Below are positions 26,930 through 35,041 of a stretch of 56,911 nucleotides of DNA, one piece after another. Source of the stretch: JACCYQ01 sp036675565. Its GTDB lineage: Bacteria > Bacteroidota > Bacteroidia > Chitinophagales > Chitinophagaceae. Positions within the stretch are counted from its first letter, which is position 1; each line of letters opens with the position of its first letter. A program made the position numbers and the translations under genes. Below the pieces are notes generated by a model. It worked only from the letters and a program-made list of their open reading frames with translations. It was not told where the DNA came from and searched no databases. The stretch spans positions 1 to 56,911 of the forward strand of contig JAKFER010000214.1 of assembly GCA_036675565.1 (NCBI GenBank), read 5' to 3'.

Positions 26930-28240
26930 TCATTTTCCTGCTTTATAACCTGCCATAGAATAATATAAGATGAACAGGTAACAGGGAAGCATGCATATTA
27001 AAAAAGCCAGGTTATTACCAATGGCGGGCATTTCTTTTAATGAACCATACATCAAAGGGATGATCGCTCCGCCTGCAATACCCATAATTAGTAATGCAGA
27101 ACCCATTTTAATAAATTTTCCCAAACCTGCGATTGCTAAAGGAAAAATAGCCGGCCACATGAGTGCATTGGCTAATCCTAATAAGGCAATACATACGATG
27201 GAGGTAAATCCGCTTGTCGCAAATACACACATGGTAAAAATAATTCCTAAAATGGCTGAAAGTTTTAATCCGGTTTGTTGTGATATAATTTTAGGTATGG
27301 TGAAGATGCCAATAATATAACCAACCAGCATAGCCATTAAAGTAAAGGATGTGAAATATTTGGTCTTATCTAAAGTAATTCCTATGCTTTGTCCATAAAT
27401 ACCGATGGCATCACCAGCCATAACTTCAACCCCAACATATAAAAACAAGCAAAGTACACCCAGCATTAAATGTGGAAAATGAAAAACGCTAGTCTTAGTT
27501 TTTGCGCCCGTTTTTTGTAGTATGTTATCTTCTGATTCTATTTCGGGGAGTGATGATTTTTTAATTATGAATGCAAGTATGAAAAGTATAATTGCAATGA
27601 CAATATATGGATTAATGATACGGGAAGTAAGCTGGTTTAAAAGTATATTTTTTACCACAGGATCATTTTCGGCAATAATCGCAGCCTCCAGTTTTGCCGC
27701 ATCTTTTAATACAATTGCCCCAATGATCAGCGGACTTAATGCACCTGCAATTTTATTACAAAGGCCCATAATGCTTATTCTTTTTGCTGCACTTTCAATA
27801 GGGCCTATAATACTGATGTAAGGATTAGAAGCTGTCTGCAACAATGCTAAGCCAGCTCCTTGTATAAAAAGACCTGTTAGAAAAAGCGTAAAACTTCTGC
27901 TGGTCGCAGCCGGGATAAATACAAGACATCCAATGGACATAACTATTAATCCTACTGCCATCCCATTTTTATAACCTGTCTTTTTCAAAATAAATGAAGA
28001 AGGGATGGCGAGAAAAAAATAAGCCATATAAAATGCAAATGTCACAAAGAAGGCCTGGATATCTGTTTCCAGCTGGCAGGCTAGTTTAAGAAACGGGATC
28101 AGTGTTCCATTGATCCATGTTATAAATCCAAAAACAAAAAAGAGTGTGCCAATAACAACCATGGCATAAAGACTGCCAGTTCTTTTATTTTCAGTTTGAT
28201 TTGCCGGATTTGAAGCGATGAGGGGCGTGTATTTTTCCAT
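26930..28240 (-). CDS. FucP/NagP-type MFS sugar transporter
   Basis: 436 residues with about 12 predicted hydrophobic segments. FVFGFITWINGTLIPFLK in helix 1, FYMAYFFLAIPSSFILKKTGYKNGM in helices 2-3 and FIQGAGLALLQTASNPYI are hallmarks of the fucose/glucose/galactose/GlcNAc:H+ symporter group in Bacteroidota. The protein moves a monosaccharide across the inner membrane with protons. Its promoter region has an operator-like palindrome matching those of the other genes in the locus, which argues for common control and hence a shared sugar. Substrate not decidable from sequence; GlcNAc, GalNAc, fucose and glucose are all possible. Confidence 0.92.
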   Translation of the reverse strand: MEKYTPLIASNPANQTENKRTGSLYAMVVIGTLFFVFGFITWINGTLIPFLKLACQLETDIQAFFVTFAFYMAYFFLAIPSSFILKKTGYKNGMAVGLIVMSIGCLVFIPAATSRSFTLFLTGLFIQGAGLALLQTASNPYISIIGPIESAAKRISIMGLCNKIAGALSPLIIGAIVLKDAAKLEAAIIAENDPVVKNILLNQLTSRIINPYIVIAIILFILAFIIKKSSLPEIESEDNILQKTGAKTKTSVFHFPHLMLGVLCLFLYVGVEVMAGDAIGIYGQSIGITLDKTKYFTSFTLMAMLVGYIIGIFTIPKIISQQTGLKLSAILGIIFTMCVFATSGFTSIVCIALLGLANALMWPAIFPLAIAGLGKFIKMGSALLIMGIAGGAIIPLMYGSLKEMPAIGNNLAFLICMLPCYLFILYYSMAGYKAGK

Positions 28241-28292
28241 ATAGAATTTTCAAAATACGGAAATCTGTTATTATGCAAATGAATATTTATAA

Positions 28293-28304
28293 GCAAACGG
28301 TTGC
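28293..28304. promoter_or_regulatory. Palindromic operator candidate upstream of the MFS gene
   Basis: GCAAACGGTTGC, palindromic in 10 of 12 positions, 53 bases upstream of the transporter start. It shares the CAAACG half with the site at 24074 and the GCAAACG half with the site at 29535-29548. Confidence 0.5.
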
Positions 28305-28341
28305 GCAAAAAAAAATTGATGGAACTATTGAACAGGTGATT

Positions 28342-29445
28342 TTAAAATGGTTTTAAATTTTCTGGAGTAAGGGATGAATAATATTCCGTTACAACACTGT
28401 TTAATAATGCTTCTTTCTCTATATACTTTTGAAGGAGGACCGATTGATTTTTTGCTCTTATATAATTATGGCCTTCGTATTGAGCGCCGTAATAGATATC
28501 GTTATTCAGGTGATCTGCCAAAAAGCGGATAGCCTGCATGTACATCAGGAATTTGCCAGCATAAACAAAATATTGAATCTCTGTTTCATTGAGTTCTTCT
28601 TTCATTTCGCTTAAATAACCTTCCGCAATTGCCTTAAAATAATCAATGCGGATTTCTATTTTTGAAAAATCTTTTTCTTCTTCACTGGCAGCAGAGAGGT
28701 AGGTGCGCATAATATCACCTACATCACTGATAAAATAACCGGGCATTACCGTATCCAGGTCAATGACACAAAGCCCGTGATTATTTTCATCAAACAATAC
28801 ATTACTGCATTTGGTATCATGATGCGTGACCCTTGTCTTAATTTTATTTTCTTTTACAATCTGCTCATAAGTATCAACAATATTTTTTTTTTCCAATAAC
28901 CAGTTAATCAGTTCCTGTGATTGTTTTACTCTTTCAGGATTCCCATCTTCCAAGGCTTTTAAGAATTGTTTGTATCGCAAACCCAGGTCATGAAAATGAG
29001 GTAATGTTATTTTTAGTAATTCTACATTAAAGCCAGATAATAATTTTGTAAAAAGAGCAAATTGCTGTGCTGCTTCACGGGCCAGTACCGGACTCTCTGC
29101 TGTGTTAAAAGAAGTTGAATTTTGTAAAAAAGGGAATACCCTGTAATAACCAGACCCGGGTTCAAAATACATTTCCTCACCGGTAACTGTTCTTATGGGC
29201 GACATAAATAAATAACCCGGGAAATGATCATGCAAATAGTTTGAAATATTGCGGATATTCAGCGCTATATCTCCTGGATTTTTAAAAATGGCTGTATTGA
29301 TGTTTTGTAAAATAAATGATTCATTTGCATCCTGCACCTTCACTTTCCAGGTTCGGTTTATCAGCCCGCTTCCAAATGGCATGATAATATATCCTTTACG
29401 ATCCGGGTTGTTTAAGTTGAAGTGATTCAATATTTCTTCAAGCAT
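28342..29445 (-). CDS. Aminoglycoside phosphotransferase-fold sugar kinase (NahK-like)
   Basis: 367 residues. APH/choline kinase fold: nucleotide loop MPFGSGLINRTWKV, then the catalytic loop THHDTKCSNVLF (His-Asp-x4-Asn) and VIDLDTVMPG with the metal-binding Asp. The pattern and length agree with N-acetylhexosamine 1-kinase (NahK), which makes GlcNAc-1-P or GalNAc-1-P; homoserine and other kinases share the fold. Its place beside an MFS sugar transporter, its own CAAACG-type operator and the isomerase/ROK operon fit an aminosugar or related hexose role. It lies 101 bases upstream of the transporter gene on the same strand, with a promoter candidate at 29502. Confidence 0.85.
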   Translation of the reverse strand: MLEEILNHFNLNNPDRKGYIIMPFGSGLINRTWKVKVQDANESFILQNINTAIFKNPGDIALNIRNISNYLHDHFPGYLFMSPIRTVTGEEMYFEPGSGYYRVFPFLQNSTSFNTAESPVLAREAAQQFALFTKLLSGFNVELLKITLPHFHDLGLRYKQFLKALEDGNPERVKQSQELINWLLEKKNIVDTYEQIVKENKIKTRVTHHDTKCSNVLFDENNHGLCVIDLDTVMPGYFISDVGDIMRTYLSAASEEEKDFSKIEIRIDYFKAIAEGYLSEMKEELNETEIQYFVYAGKFLMYMQAIRFLADHLNNDIYYGAQYEGHNYIRAKNQSVLLQKYIEKEALLNSVVTEYYSSLTPENLKPF

Positions 29446-29501
29446 GCTGCGCTATAGAATTTATTTTATCAAGAGAAATTTTTTCTTTATAAAGTCCCAT
29501 T

Positions 29502-29509
29502 CAAACTTA
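29502..29509 (-). promoter_or_regulatory. Putative -7 element of the NahK-like kinase gene
   Basis: On the minus strand TAAGTTTG matches TAnnTTTG exactly, 57 bases before the start codon. The nearest TTTG upstream is at 29536-29539, 26 bases away, longer than usual for a -33 element. The operator candidate overlaps that position. Confidence 0.45.
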
Positions 29510-29536
29510 ATACAGAATTAAATATTAAATGAATGC

Positions 29537-29548
29537 AAACGTATGTTT
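29537..29548. promoter_or_regulatory. Palindromic operator candidate upstream of the NahK-like kinase gene
   Basis: AAACGTATGTTT, palindromic in 10 of 12 positions, preceded by GC so that it shares GCAAACG with the site at 28293. It lies 28 bases upstream of the -7 candidate, where a regulator would meet RNA polymerase. Confidence 0.48.
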
Positions 29549-29571
29549 AAAATTATATGGAATGAAAGAAG

Positions 29572-30399
29572 CTATGAATGGTTTACATGTTCAACATCGA
29601 TGGGTTTATGACAATGAGGACAATTTAGTTGCCTGCCTGATTTTTTTTGTTTCCTGATTTCTTCCAAAAATCCTGCCGTGATGATACCTGCAGGTAAAGC
29701 GAACATGGCAACACCAGCCAATAGAATTACACCAGTAAATATTTTACCTATAATAGTTATGGGAATCATATCTCCATAACCCACCGTAGTAAGCGTAACC
29801 ACACTCCACCAAATGGTTGCCGGGATGCTGGTAAAAACTTCCGGTTGCGCAAGGTGTTCCGGGAAGTAAACCAGGCTTGATGAAATAATAATCAGGGTTA
29901 AAGCCAATACAAGACTTAATAATAATTGATTGTATACCGAACGAAAAACATTTACAATTAATTTGGTGGCCTTCATATACGAAGTGAGCCGGAACAAACG
30001 GAGAAACCTGAAAAGCCGGAGTATCCTAAGTATCCGCAGATCCAGGCCAACAAAAACATGCAAATAAAAGGGAAGTATAGCCAGTAAATCTATAATGGCA
30101 CCAGGGGTAGCCATGTATCTTAACCTTCCATAAACCGGGTGGCTGTATTTTTCTTCATGTACACAACTCCATACACGCAAAATATATTCAATAGAAAAGA
30201 TGGCTACAGAGATAATATCGAAATAATAAAAAAACGCTTTGTTAGGCAGATAAATGGATGGAATTGTTTCCAGCATCACTGCAATAACATTCAACAGGAT
30301 TAGCAGGATGATAAAAGCATTCAATGCCCTGTCCCAATGTGTGTTACCCAGTTCCGGGTGTAATAATGTATGAACCCGGTGTTTGGTTTTATGATACAT
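29572..30399 (-). CDS. Voltage-gated-type potassium channel with C-terminal CxxC tail
   Basis: 275 residues. Six-segment channel: S1 at about 26-44, S2 56-78, S3 100-118, an S4-like helix with Arg every third residue (LRILRILRLFRFLRLFRLTSYMK, written here in parts: LRILRILRLF then RFLRLFRLTS, 121-140), S5 155-178 and the pore with selectivity filter TVGYGD at 205-210, followed by S6. The filter predicts K+ selectivity. The cytoplasmic tail is short and ends CPHCHKPIDVEHVNH, with two Cys and several His that might hold zinc. Single gene; the sensor-kinase pair lies upstream on the same strand, 130 bases away. Confidence 0.92.
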   Translation of the reverse strand: MYHKTKHRVHTLLHPELGNTHWDRALNAFIILLILLNVIAVMLETIPSIYLPNKAFFYYFDIISVAIFSIEYILRVWSCVHEEKYSHPVYGRLRYMATPGAIIDLLAILPFYLHVFVGLDLRILRILRLFRFLRLFRLTSYMKATKLIVNVFRSVYNQLLLSLVLALTLIIISSSLVYFPEHLAQPEVFTSIPATIWWSVVTLTTVGYGDMIPITIIGKIFTGVILLAGVAMFALPAGIITAGFLEEIRKQKKSGRQLNCPHCHKPIDVEHVNHS

Positions 30400-30529
30400 G
30401 CAGGTTAATTGTGGTAAGCTAAAAATAGAAATAATTTAGCTTTGTAATAGAAAAGAATAAGGGAGTTTGATGATGCGGCGGGTTAGTCAACCTTTTTTCA
30501 GGATCCGGATATACTGCTATTTAATTTAT

Positions 30530-32191
30530 TTAAACTTCCTGCAGGTATTTTCTTACAAACCTGGTGGCCATGGCCCCTTCACCAACGGCGGATGATATAC
30601 CTGTGAGTGCACCCAGTCTGACATCACCCGAAACAAATACACCCGGTACACTTGCTTCCGGCATATATGGTTGTCTTTCCAATTTCCAACAGGTATGAAA
30701 TTTTGTTTCTTTGATGAGATCATTACCGGTTACAATAAATCCTTTTTCATCCTTGATAATAAAATCATTCAGCCATTCCGTACTGGGTTTTGCACCGATA
30801 TAAACAAAAACTGCCTTTGTTGAAACCGTTTTTTCTTCCCCAGTCTTATTGTTTTTCAATGTGACTTTCTCAAGCACCTGGTTACCCATAAAAGAAATAA
30901 TTTCAGTGTTTGGCAGGATATGAATATTGGGCACCTTACTGATTTGCTGAACAAGATAGTTGGCAGCGACCTCGTTCAAACTATCACGCCTGATCAGCAT
31001 ATTTACTTCTTTAGCAAATTTACTCATATACATGGCTGCCTGGCAGGCAGAGTTACCTCCGCCAATTATATAAATGATCTCATTCCTGCATGCATTGGCT
31101 TCTACAGATGCCGCCCCATAATAAATCCCTGCACCTGCAAATTCTTCCGCTCCGGGAACTTGCAGTTTGCGATAAGCTACACCCGTTGAAATCACGATGC
31201 ATCTACTATGTACTTCTGAGCCATCTGCCATTTCAATGATCTTATATCCATCCTGAACACGAATTTTTTTTACTTCTTGTGGCGTAAGCAGTTCCGTTCC
31301 AAACCGGATGGTTTGTGTTACTGCTCTTCGGGTTAATTCCGCGCCGGAAAGCCCGGATGGAAATCCCAGGTAATTTTCAATTCTTGCACTGCTGCTTGCC
31401 TGGCCACCCGGATTATTTCTTTCTATCAATAAAGTTTTAAGTCCTTCTGATGAACCGTACAACGAAGCGGCAAGTCCGGCAGGACCTGCGCCAATGACAA
31501 CTACATCATACATTTTTTCATTGGCCATTTGTTTTAAACCTAACCGGTTGGCGAGTTCTTTTATTGATGGATCAACCAATACATTTCCATCTTTCAAAAT
31601 TACAATTGGAAGATCAGCTTTGGATGCATTGGCACTCAGCATGAATTTTTCCGCATCGGCATGTTGTTCAACATCCATCCATTGGTATGGAACTAAATTG
31701 CCCGATAAAAATTCCTTCAGTTTATGTGATTTTGGCGACCACTGAAAACCAATAATTTTAATTCCATCCGGAAGCGGTTTAAATCCTGCATGCCAATCAT
31801 CCAATAATTCATCAATGGCAGGATATAATTTTTCTTCAGGGGGACTCCAGGGTTTTAATAAATAAAAATCGAGCTTGATATCATTAATCGCTTTTATAGC
31901 CACTTCAATATCAGAATAAGCAGTCAGTAAAATTTGTTTTGCATCAGGATAAATCTCTTTGGCTTTTTCCAAAAAACTAACACCATCCATTCCCGGCATC
32001 CGCTGATCAGAAATGAATAAAGCAATCTCTTCGTTTTTTAATTTTAATTCCTTTATCAGTTCCAGCGTTTCCAAAGCCGAGGGAATGGCAGCCACCCTGT
32101 ACGCATTCCGGTAATGATGACTGACATCTCTTTGCAAGGCCCTTAGCACCTGTATATCATCGTCAATTAAAATAATAAATGGGAGTGTCAT
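30530..32191 (-). CDS. Fused response regulator / thioredoxin-reductase-like flavoprotein without redox cysteines
   Basis: 553 residues. REC domain (1-130) with LIDDD, phosphoacceptor Asp62 in SDQRMPGMDG and Lys113. Residues about 142-220 have a glutaredoxin-like outline (GFQWSPKSHKLKEFL, NLVPYQWMDVE), but the CPxC site reads SPKS (152-155). The rest (227-553) is a TrxR-like FAD/NADPH enzyme with VVIGAGPAGLAAS, ISTGVAYRKLQVPG, IIGGGNSACQAAM (377-382 for NADPH) and FVSGDVRLG. The CxxC that TrxR carries just before the NADPH motif is replaced by YGAASVEA. Databases name such fusions thioredoxin-disulfide reductases; that reaction is unlikely here. Encoded 23 bases after the histidine kinase gene, its likely partner. 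Confidence 0.9.
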   Translation of the reverse strand: MTLPFIILIDDDIQVLRALQRDVSHHYRNAYRVAAIPSALETLELIKELKLKNEEIALFISDQRMPGMDGVSFLEKAKEIYPDAKQILLTAYSDIEVAIKAINDIKLDFYLLKPWSPPEEKLYPAIDELLDDWHAGFKPLPDGIKIIGFQWSPKSHKLKEFLSGNLVPYQWMDVEQHADAEKFMLSANASKADLPIVILKDGNVLVDPSIKELANRLGLKQMANEKMYDVVVIGAGPAGLAASLYGSSEGLKTLLIERNNPGGQASSSARIENYLGFPSGLSGAELTRRAVTQTIRFGTELLTPQEVKKIRVQDGYKIIEMADGSEVHSRCIVISTGVAYRKLQVPGAEEFAGAGIYYGAASVEANACRNEIIYIIGGGNSACQAAMYMSKFAKEVNMLIRRDSLNEVAANYLVQQISKVPNIHILPNTEIISFMGNQVLEKVTLKNNKTGEEKTVSTKAVFVYIGAKPSTEWLNDFIIKDEKGFIVTGNDLIKETKFHTCWKLERQPYMPEASVPGVFVSGDVRLGALTGISSAVGEGAMATRFVRKYLQEV

Positions 32192-32214
32192 ACATAAACA
32201 GTTTAAAGGTTTAG

Positions 32215-33639
32215 TTATGATTCTTCATGTGCCTGTGCAATGGGTAAAGTGATTTTGAATTCAGTGCGACCTGGTTCTGAACTGACTTCAATATTGCCAT
32301 GATGATTCTTAATGATCCGGTTTACTATATCCAACCCGATACCTGAACCTTCTCCCGCATTTTTTGTTGTGAAGTAAGGCTCAAAAATATGGGCGCTTAT
32401 TTCATGTGGAATGCCCCGTCCATTATCAGTAAATCGAACCGTTACAGCATGATCATTACTGGTTGTTTCAATCAATAATTCTCCATCTTTATCCATGGCA
32501 TAAATGGCATTGTCAACCAGGTTGCTCCATACCTGGTTCAGTTCACCAACATATCCATCAATGGATGGCAATGACTCACAGAATAATTTTTTAACAGTAA
32601 TATTTTTTTCCCTGATTTTATGCCCCAAAAGCGTAATTGTATTTTCAATCCCGGTATGAATATTCGTTGGTAGCCAGTCATTGGTTCTGTCCATGTGGAC
32701 ATGACTTTTAATGGCACCAACCAAAGTTGAGATCCGGTTGGATGCTTCTTCAAGATCTTTTAATATCAGCTCGGAAGCCAGCAGGTTTTCGAGCCAGCGC
32801 ATCATATATGATAATGCATCGGCTTTTACCTTATTCATGATGTTTTCAAGATCCTCTACATCCCATCCGGCTTCTGCAAGGGTTTCACTGCTTTCCACAC
32901 AATCCATACATTCTTTTTTTTCCAGCCAGTTTCGAATCTCGTCTTCCATTTGCAATTTTTGCATGGCCGTTAATCTTATCCTGTTTTCAGAATTTGATTT
33001 ATTGGTTATTGTTTTATCATAAATGGTCTTAACCTGTTCCGGGTTGATTTTATGAAAAAGCAGTTTTTCGGTTAGTTCATAATTCAACATCAATCTCCTG
33101 GTCAGCTCCGAAGAAATCCTGGTAATGGCCGAGGCGGGATTATTTAATTCATGTGCAATACCGGCAGAGAGCTTGCCCAATTCGCTTACTTTTTCCTGTT
33201 GTAACTGGAGCGTTGCGAATGTTCTGGCTCTTTCTGTCATGTAACCAATCAACTGTTGAATAAAAGCCGGGTTCAGTTGTTCCAGTTGCTGGAAATATTT
33301 TTTATGGAGTAAAAGTATTTTTCCTTTACCTACGATGAAAGTAAATCCCGGCGACACTTTCATCCTGGAATAAGGGAGAAGTCCGCCAACACCTCCAGTC
33401 TTACTGTTATTTTCAAAAGTATAGTAATGTACCAGCCGGCCACTGACATCTAGATAAAAATTCCCTTTGCCTTCTATTAGAAACCACATATGGTCGATAG
33501 GTTCGCCTGTTTTAGTCACAACGGTTCCATCTTCATACTCTCTGTATTCGCCATGATCCAGTACCCATTGAAGATCCGTTTCAGGCAAATCCTGGAGGGC
33601 GATCACTTTTCTCAGATCTCGTGTAGTTAACGGCTTCAT
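32215..33639 (-). CDS. Cyclic-nucleotide-binding-domain sensor histidine kinase
   Basis: 474 residues, no membrane segment, so a cytoplasmic sensor. Residues about 10-135 form a Crp-like cNMP-binding domain (EDGTVVTKTGEPIDHMWFLIEGKGNFYL). The kinase core starts at the H-box GKLSAGIAHELNNPASAI with His163, includes an unusually long dimerisation/linker stretch (about 180-330, containing CMDC), and ends with N-box VWSNLVDNAIYAM, G1 FTDNGRGIP and G2 GEGSGIGLDIV. It likely phosphorylates the response regulator domain of the next gene, which starts 23 bases downstream. The nucleotide ligand, if any, cannot be read; the phosphate-binding cassette is not obviously intact. Confidence 0.9.
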   Translation of the reverse strand: MKPLTTRDLRKVIALQDLPETDLQWVLDHGEYREYEDGTVVTKTGEPIDHMWFLIEGKGNFYLDVSGRLVHYYTFENNSKTGGVGGLLPYSRMKVSPGFTFIVGKGKILLLHKKYFQQLEQLNPAFIQQLIGYMTERARTFATLQLQQEKVSELGKLSAGIAHELNNPASAITRISSELTRRLMLNYELTEKLLFHKINPEQVKTIYDKTITNKSNSENRIRLTAMQKLQMEDEIRNWLEKKECMDCVESSETLAEAGWDVEDLENIMNKVKADALSYMMRWLENLLASELILKDLEEASNRISTLVGAIKSHVHMDRTNDWLPTNIHTGIENTITLLGHKIREKNITVKKLFCESLPSIDGYVGELNQVWSNLVDNAIYAMDKDGELLIETTSNDHAVTVRFTDNGRGIPHEISAHIFEPYFTTKNAGEGSGIGLDIVNRIIKNHHGNIEVSSEPGRTEFKITLPIAQAHEES

Positions 33640-33956
33640 AAACAGTTACACGTTTTAAAAGCCAAACCAGGCTTTACTTTTAAGTTAAAAAAAGAATAGG
33701 AGGGAAAAAAATTTTTATTAAGGCATCGGGTACTAAAAATGATGCAATTAGCAATCAGCACAGGCTGCAATTCAATTTAACAAAGCAATTAAGGCCAGCT
33801 ATTTTCCTGCTTATCAGTAATGTTCATAACGCAAAAACATTGGTTGATAACTTTTTTTTTCAATCATAATTATTAGCGCATTTTAATTTTATATTTAACT
33901 AGAGAATAAATCAATTCCCTGGTGGATAAACAAGTACAAAGAATATTTTTCAGCCA
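33640..33956. other. 317-base divergent intergenic region, no gene seen
   Basis: Lies between the histidine kinase (minus) and the small secreted protein (plus). I see no ORF, tRNA-like sequence, strong hairpin or exact TAnnTTTG element. It must contain the promoters of both genes. Confidence 0.5.
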
Positions 33957-34439
33957 ATGAAATACAATAATCTTTTAGGATCGTTTTCTGGATATGTAGT
34001 TTTGTTTGGATTGTCTTTAACGCTTTTTACCCAAAATTTGAAAACCAAAGCAGGCAGTTCAGGTGAATCTATGTTTTATTCCCTGCCTGTTCCATTTACA
34101 ACTGTTTCATTTGCTGAATCAAAGAGCGGGAATAAACCTGCTTTCAAAGTGACTTTTGGTAAATATGGATGTACCGCAACCAAATACCAGAATGGCAGTT
34201 ACGAGTATATCACAAGAGGTTCCTTTACGCTAAGTAAAAATGGAAAATATGTTTATTCAGGATTTGAAAAACCCAGCTCCGGAACCTTTACAATAGATAA
34301 AAAAGGAAATATACATTTTAAAGGAGGTTATTTTGATGGAGGAAAAGCAGAGAGAATTGATCCTTTAAATAATTTTATGCTGGTATTTCCAGCGAACCCT
34401 GATAACCGCTGGATTTGCAGGCTGGCGGTCAATAAATAA
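33957..34439 (+). CDS. Secreted protein of unknown function
   Basis: 160 residues. A hydrophobic N-terminus (LLGSFSGYVVLFGLSLTLF, about 5-24) could be a signal peptide or a membrane anchor. The mature part is a beta-rich, Gly/Lys-rich domain (about 50-160) with short strands (FKVTFGKYGCTATKYQNGSY, YEYITRGSFTLSKNGKYVYSG, FTIDKKGNIHFKGGYFDG) and two cysteines that could pair. The strand-turn pattern recalls lipocalin- or MORN-like sheets, but no family is recognised. It is convergent with the orphan response regulator, the two stops being 33 bases apart. Confidence 0.65.
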   Translation: MKYNNLLGSFSGYVVLFGLSLTLFTQNLKTKAGSSGESMFYSLPVPFTTVSFAESKSGNKPAFKVTFGKYGCTATKYQNGSYEYITRGSFTLSKNGKYVYSGFEKPSSGTFTIDKKGNIHFKGGYFDGGKAERIDPLNNFMLVFPANPDNRWICRLAVNK

Positions 34440-34472
34440 TCCTGATAGATAATCAATCAGGCATTGGTCTTG

Positions 34473-34898
34473 TTATTTAATATAATTGGGTGAAACACAT
34501 TCCTGCCAATATTCAACAATAATTTTGATGTTTTTTTTGAGTTTATCATAACTGATTGGTTTGATAAAAAATCCCTGTATCGATTTGGAATACGCATCCA
34601 CTACATGCTTTTGTTCTGCACTGGTTGTAAAAAATAAATAAGGAATTGATTTTAACCTTAAATCTTCATTGTTATGAACTTTCTCTCTCAATTCAACACC
34701 ATTCAACCGCGGCATGTTAATGTCTGAAAAAATGATAAATGGTTCGATAGCTGTATTGATCAAATACTCAAGCGCCAGTTCACCATCCTTGAAAAAAACG
34801 ATTTCATTTTTGTATTCAAGTTCTTTAAAAATGTCGGATAAAATTTCCTGGTCATCTGAATCGTCTTCTATTATTATGATAGGGCCGCCTTTATTCAT
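34473..34898 (-). CDS. Stand-alone response regulator (REC only)
   Basis: 141 residues, a single receiver domain: acidic pair IIEDDSDD, phosphoacceptor Asp in FSDINMPRLNG, Thr in YLFFTTSA and Lys in FFIKPIS. The IEDDSDDQEI beginning is typical of the Rcp1-like single-domain regulators that work with phytochrome-type or hybrid kinases. No output domain and no adjacent kinase: the nearest histidine kinase gene, 1.3 kb away, already has a linked regulator. It may act by protein-protein interaction or as a phosphate sink. Confidence 0.92.
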   Translation of the reverse strand: MNKGGPIIIIEDDSDDQEILSDIFKELEYKNEIVFFKDGELALEYLINTAIEPFIIFSDINMPRLNGVELREKVHNNEDLRLKSIPYLFFTTSAEQKHVVDAYSKSIQGFFIKPISYDKLKKNIKIIVEYWQECVSPNYIK

Positions 34899-35041
34899 GG
34901 GGTTTGATTTAAATTAATGCGTCGTAAGGTAGTCCATTTAAAATTGGCAGCGTAAACTATAGGTTTATACTTAGTCGATTTAAAGCAGTTGCAGGAAGGG
35001 GGATTTGACCAGGTTTGTAAAATCAGTTAAAGATTAATTAT

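Noticed and set aside
30530..32191. Functional thioredoxin reductase
   Set aside because: Both expected cysteine pairs (CPxC and CxxC) are replaced, so the named reaction lacks its catalytic residues.
33640..33956. tRNA or small-RNA gene
   Set aside because: No tRNA arm pattern, conserved loop or paired structure could be seen in this or any other intergenic stretch.
34441..34461. Terminator hairpin between convergent genes
   Set aside because: Stem is only about six base pairs and there is no following T tract on either strand close by.
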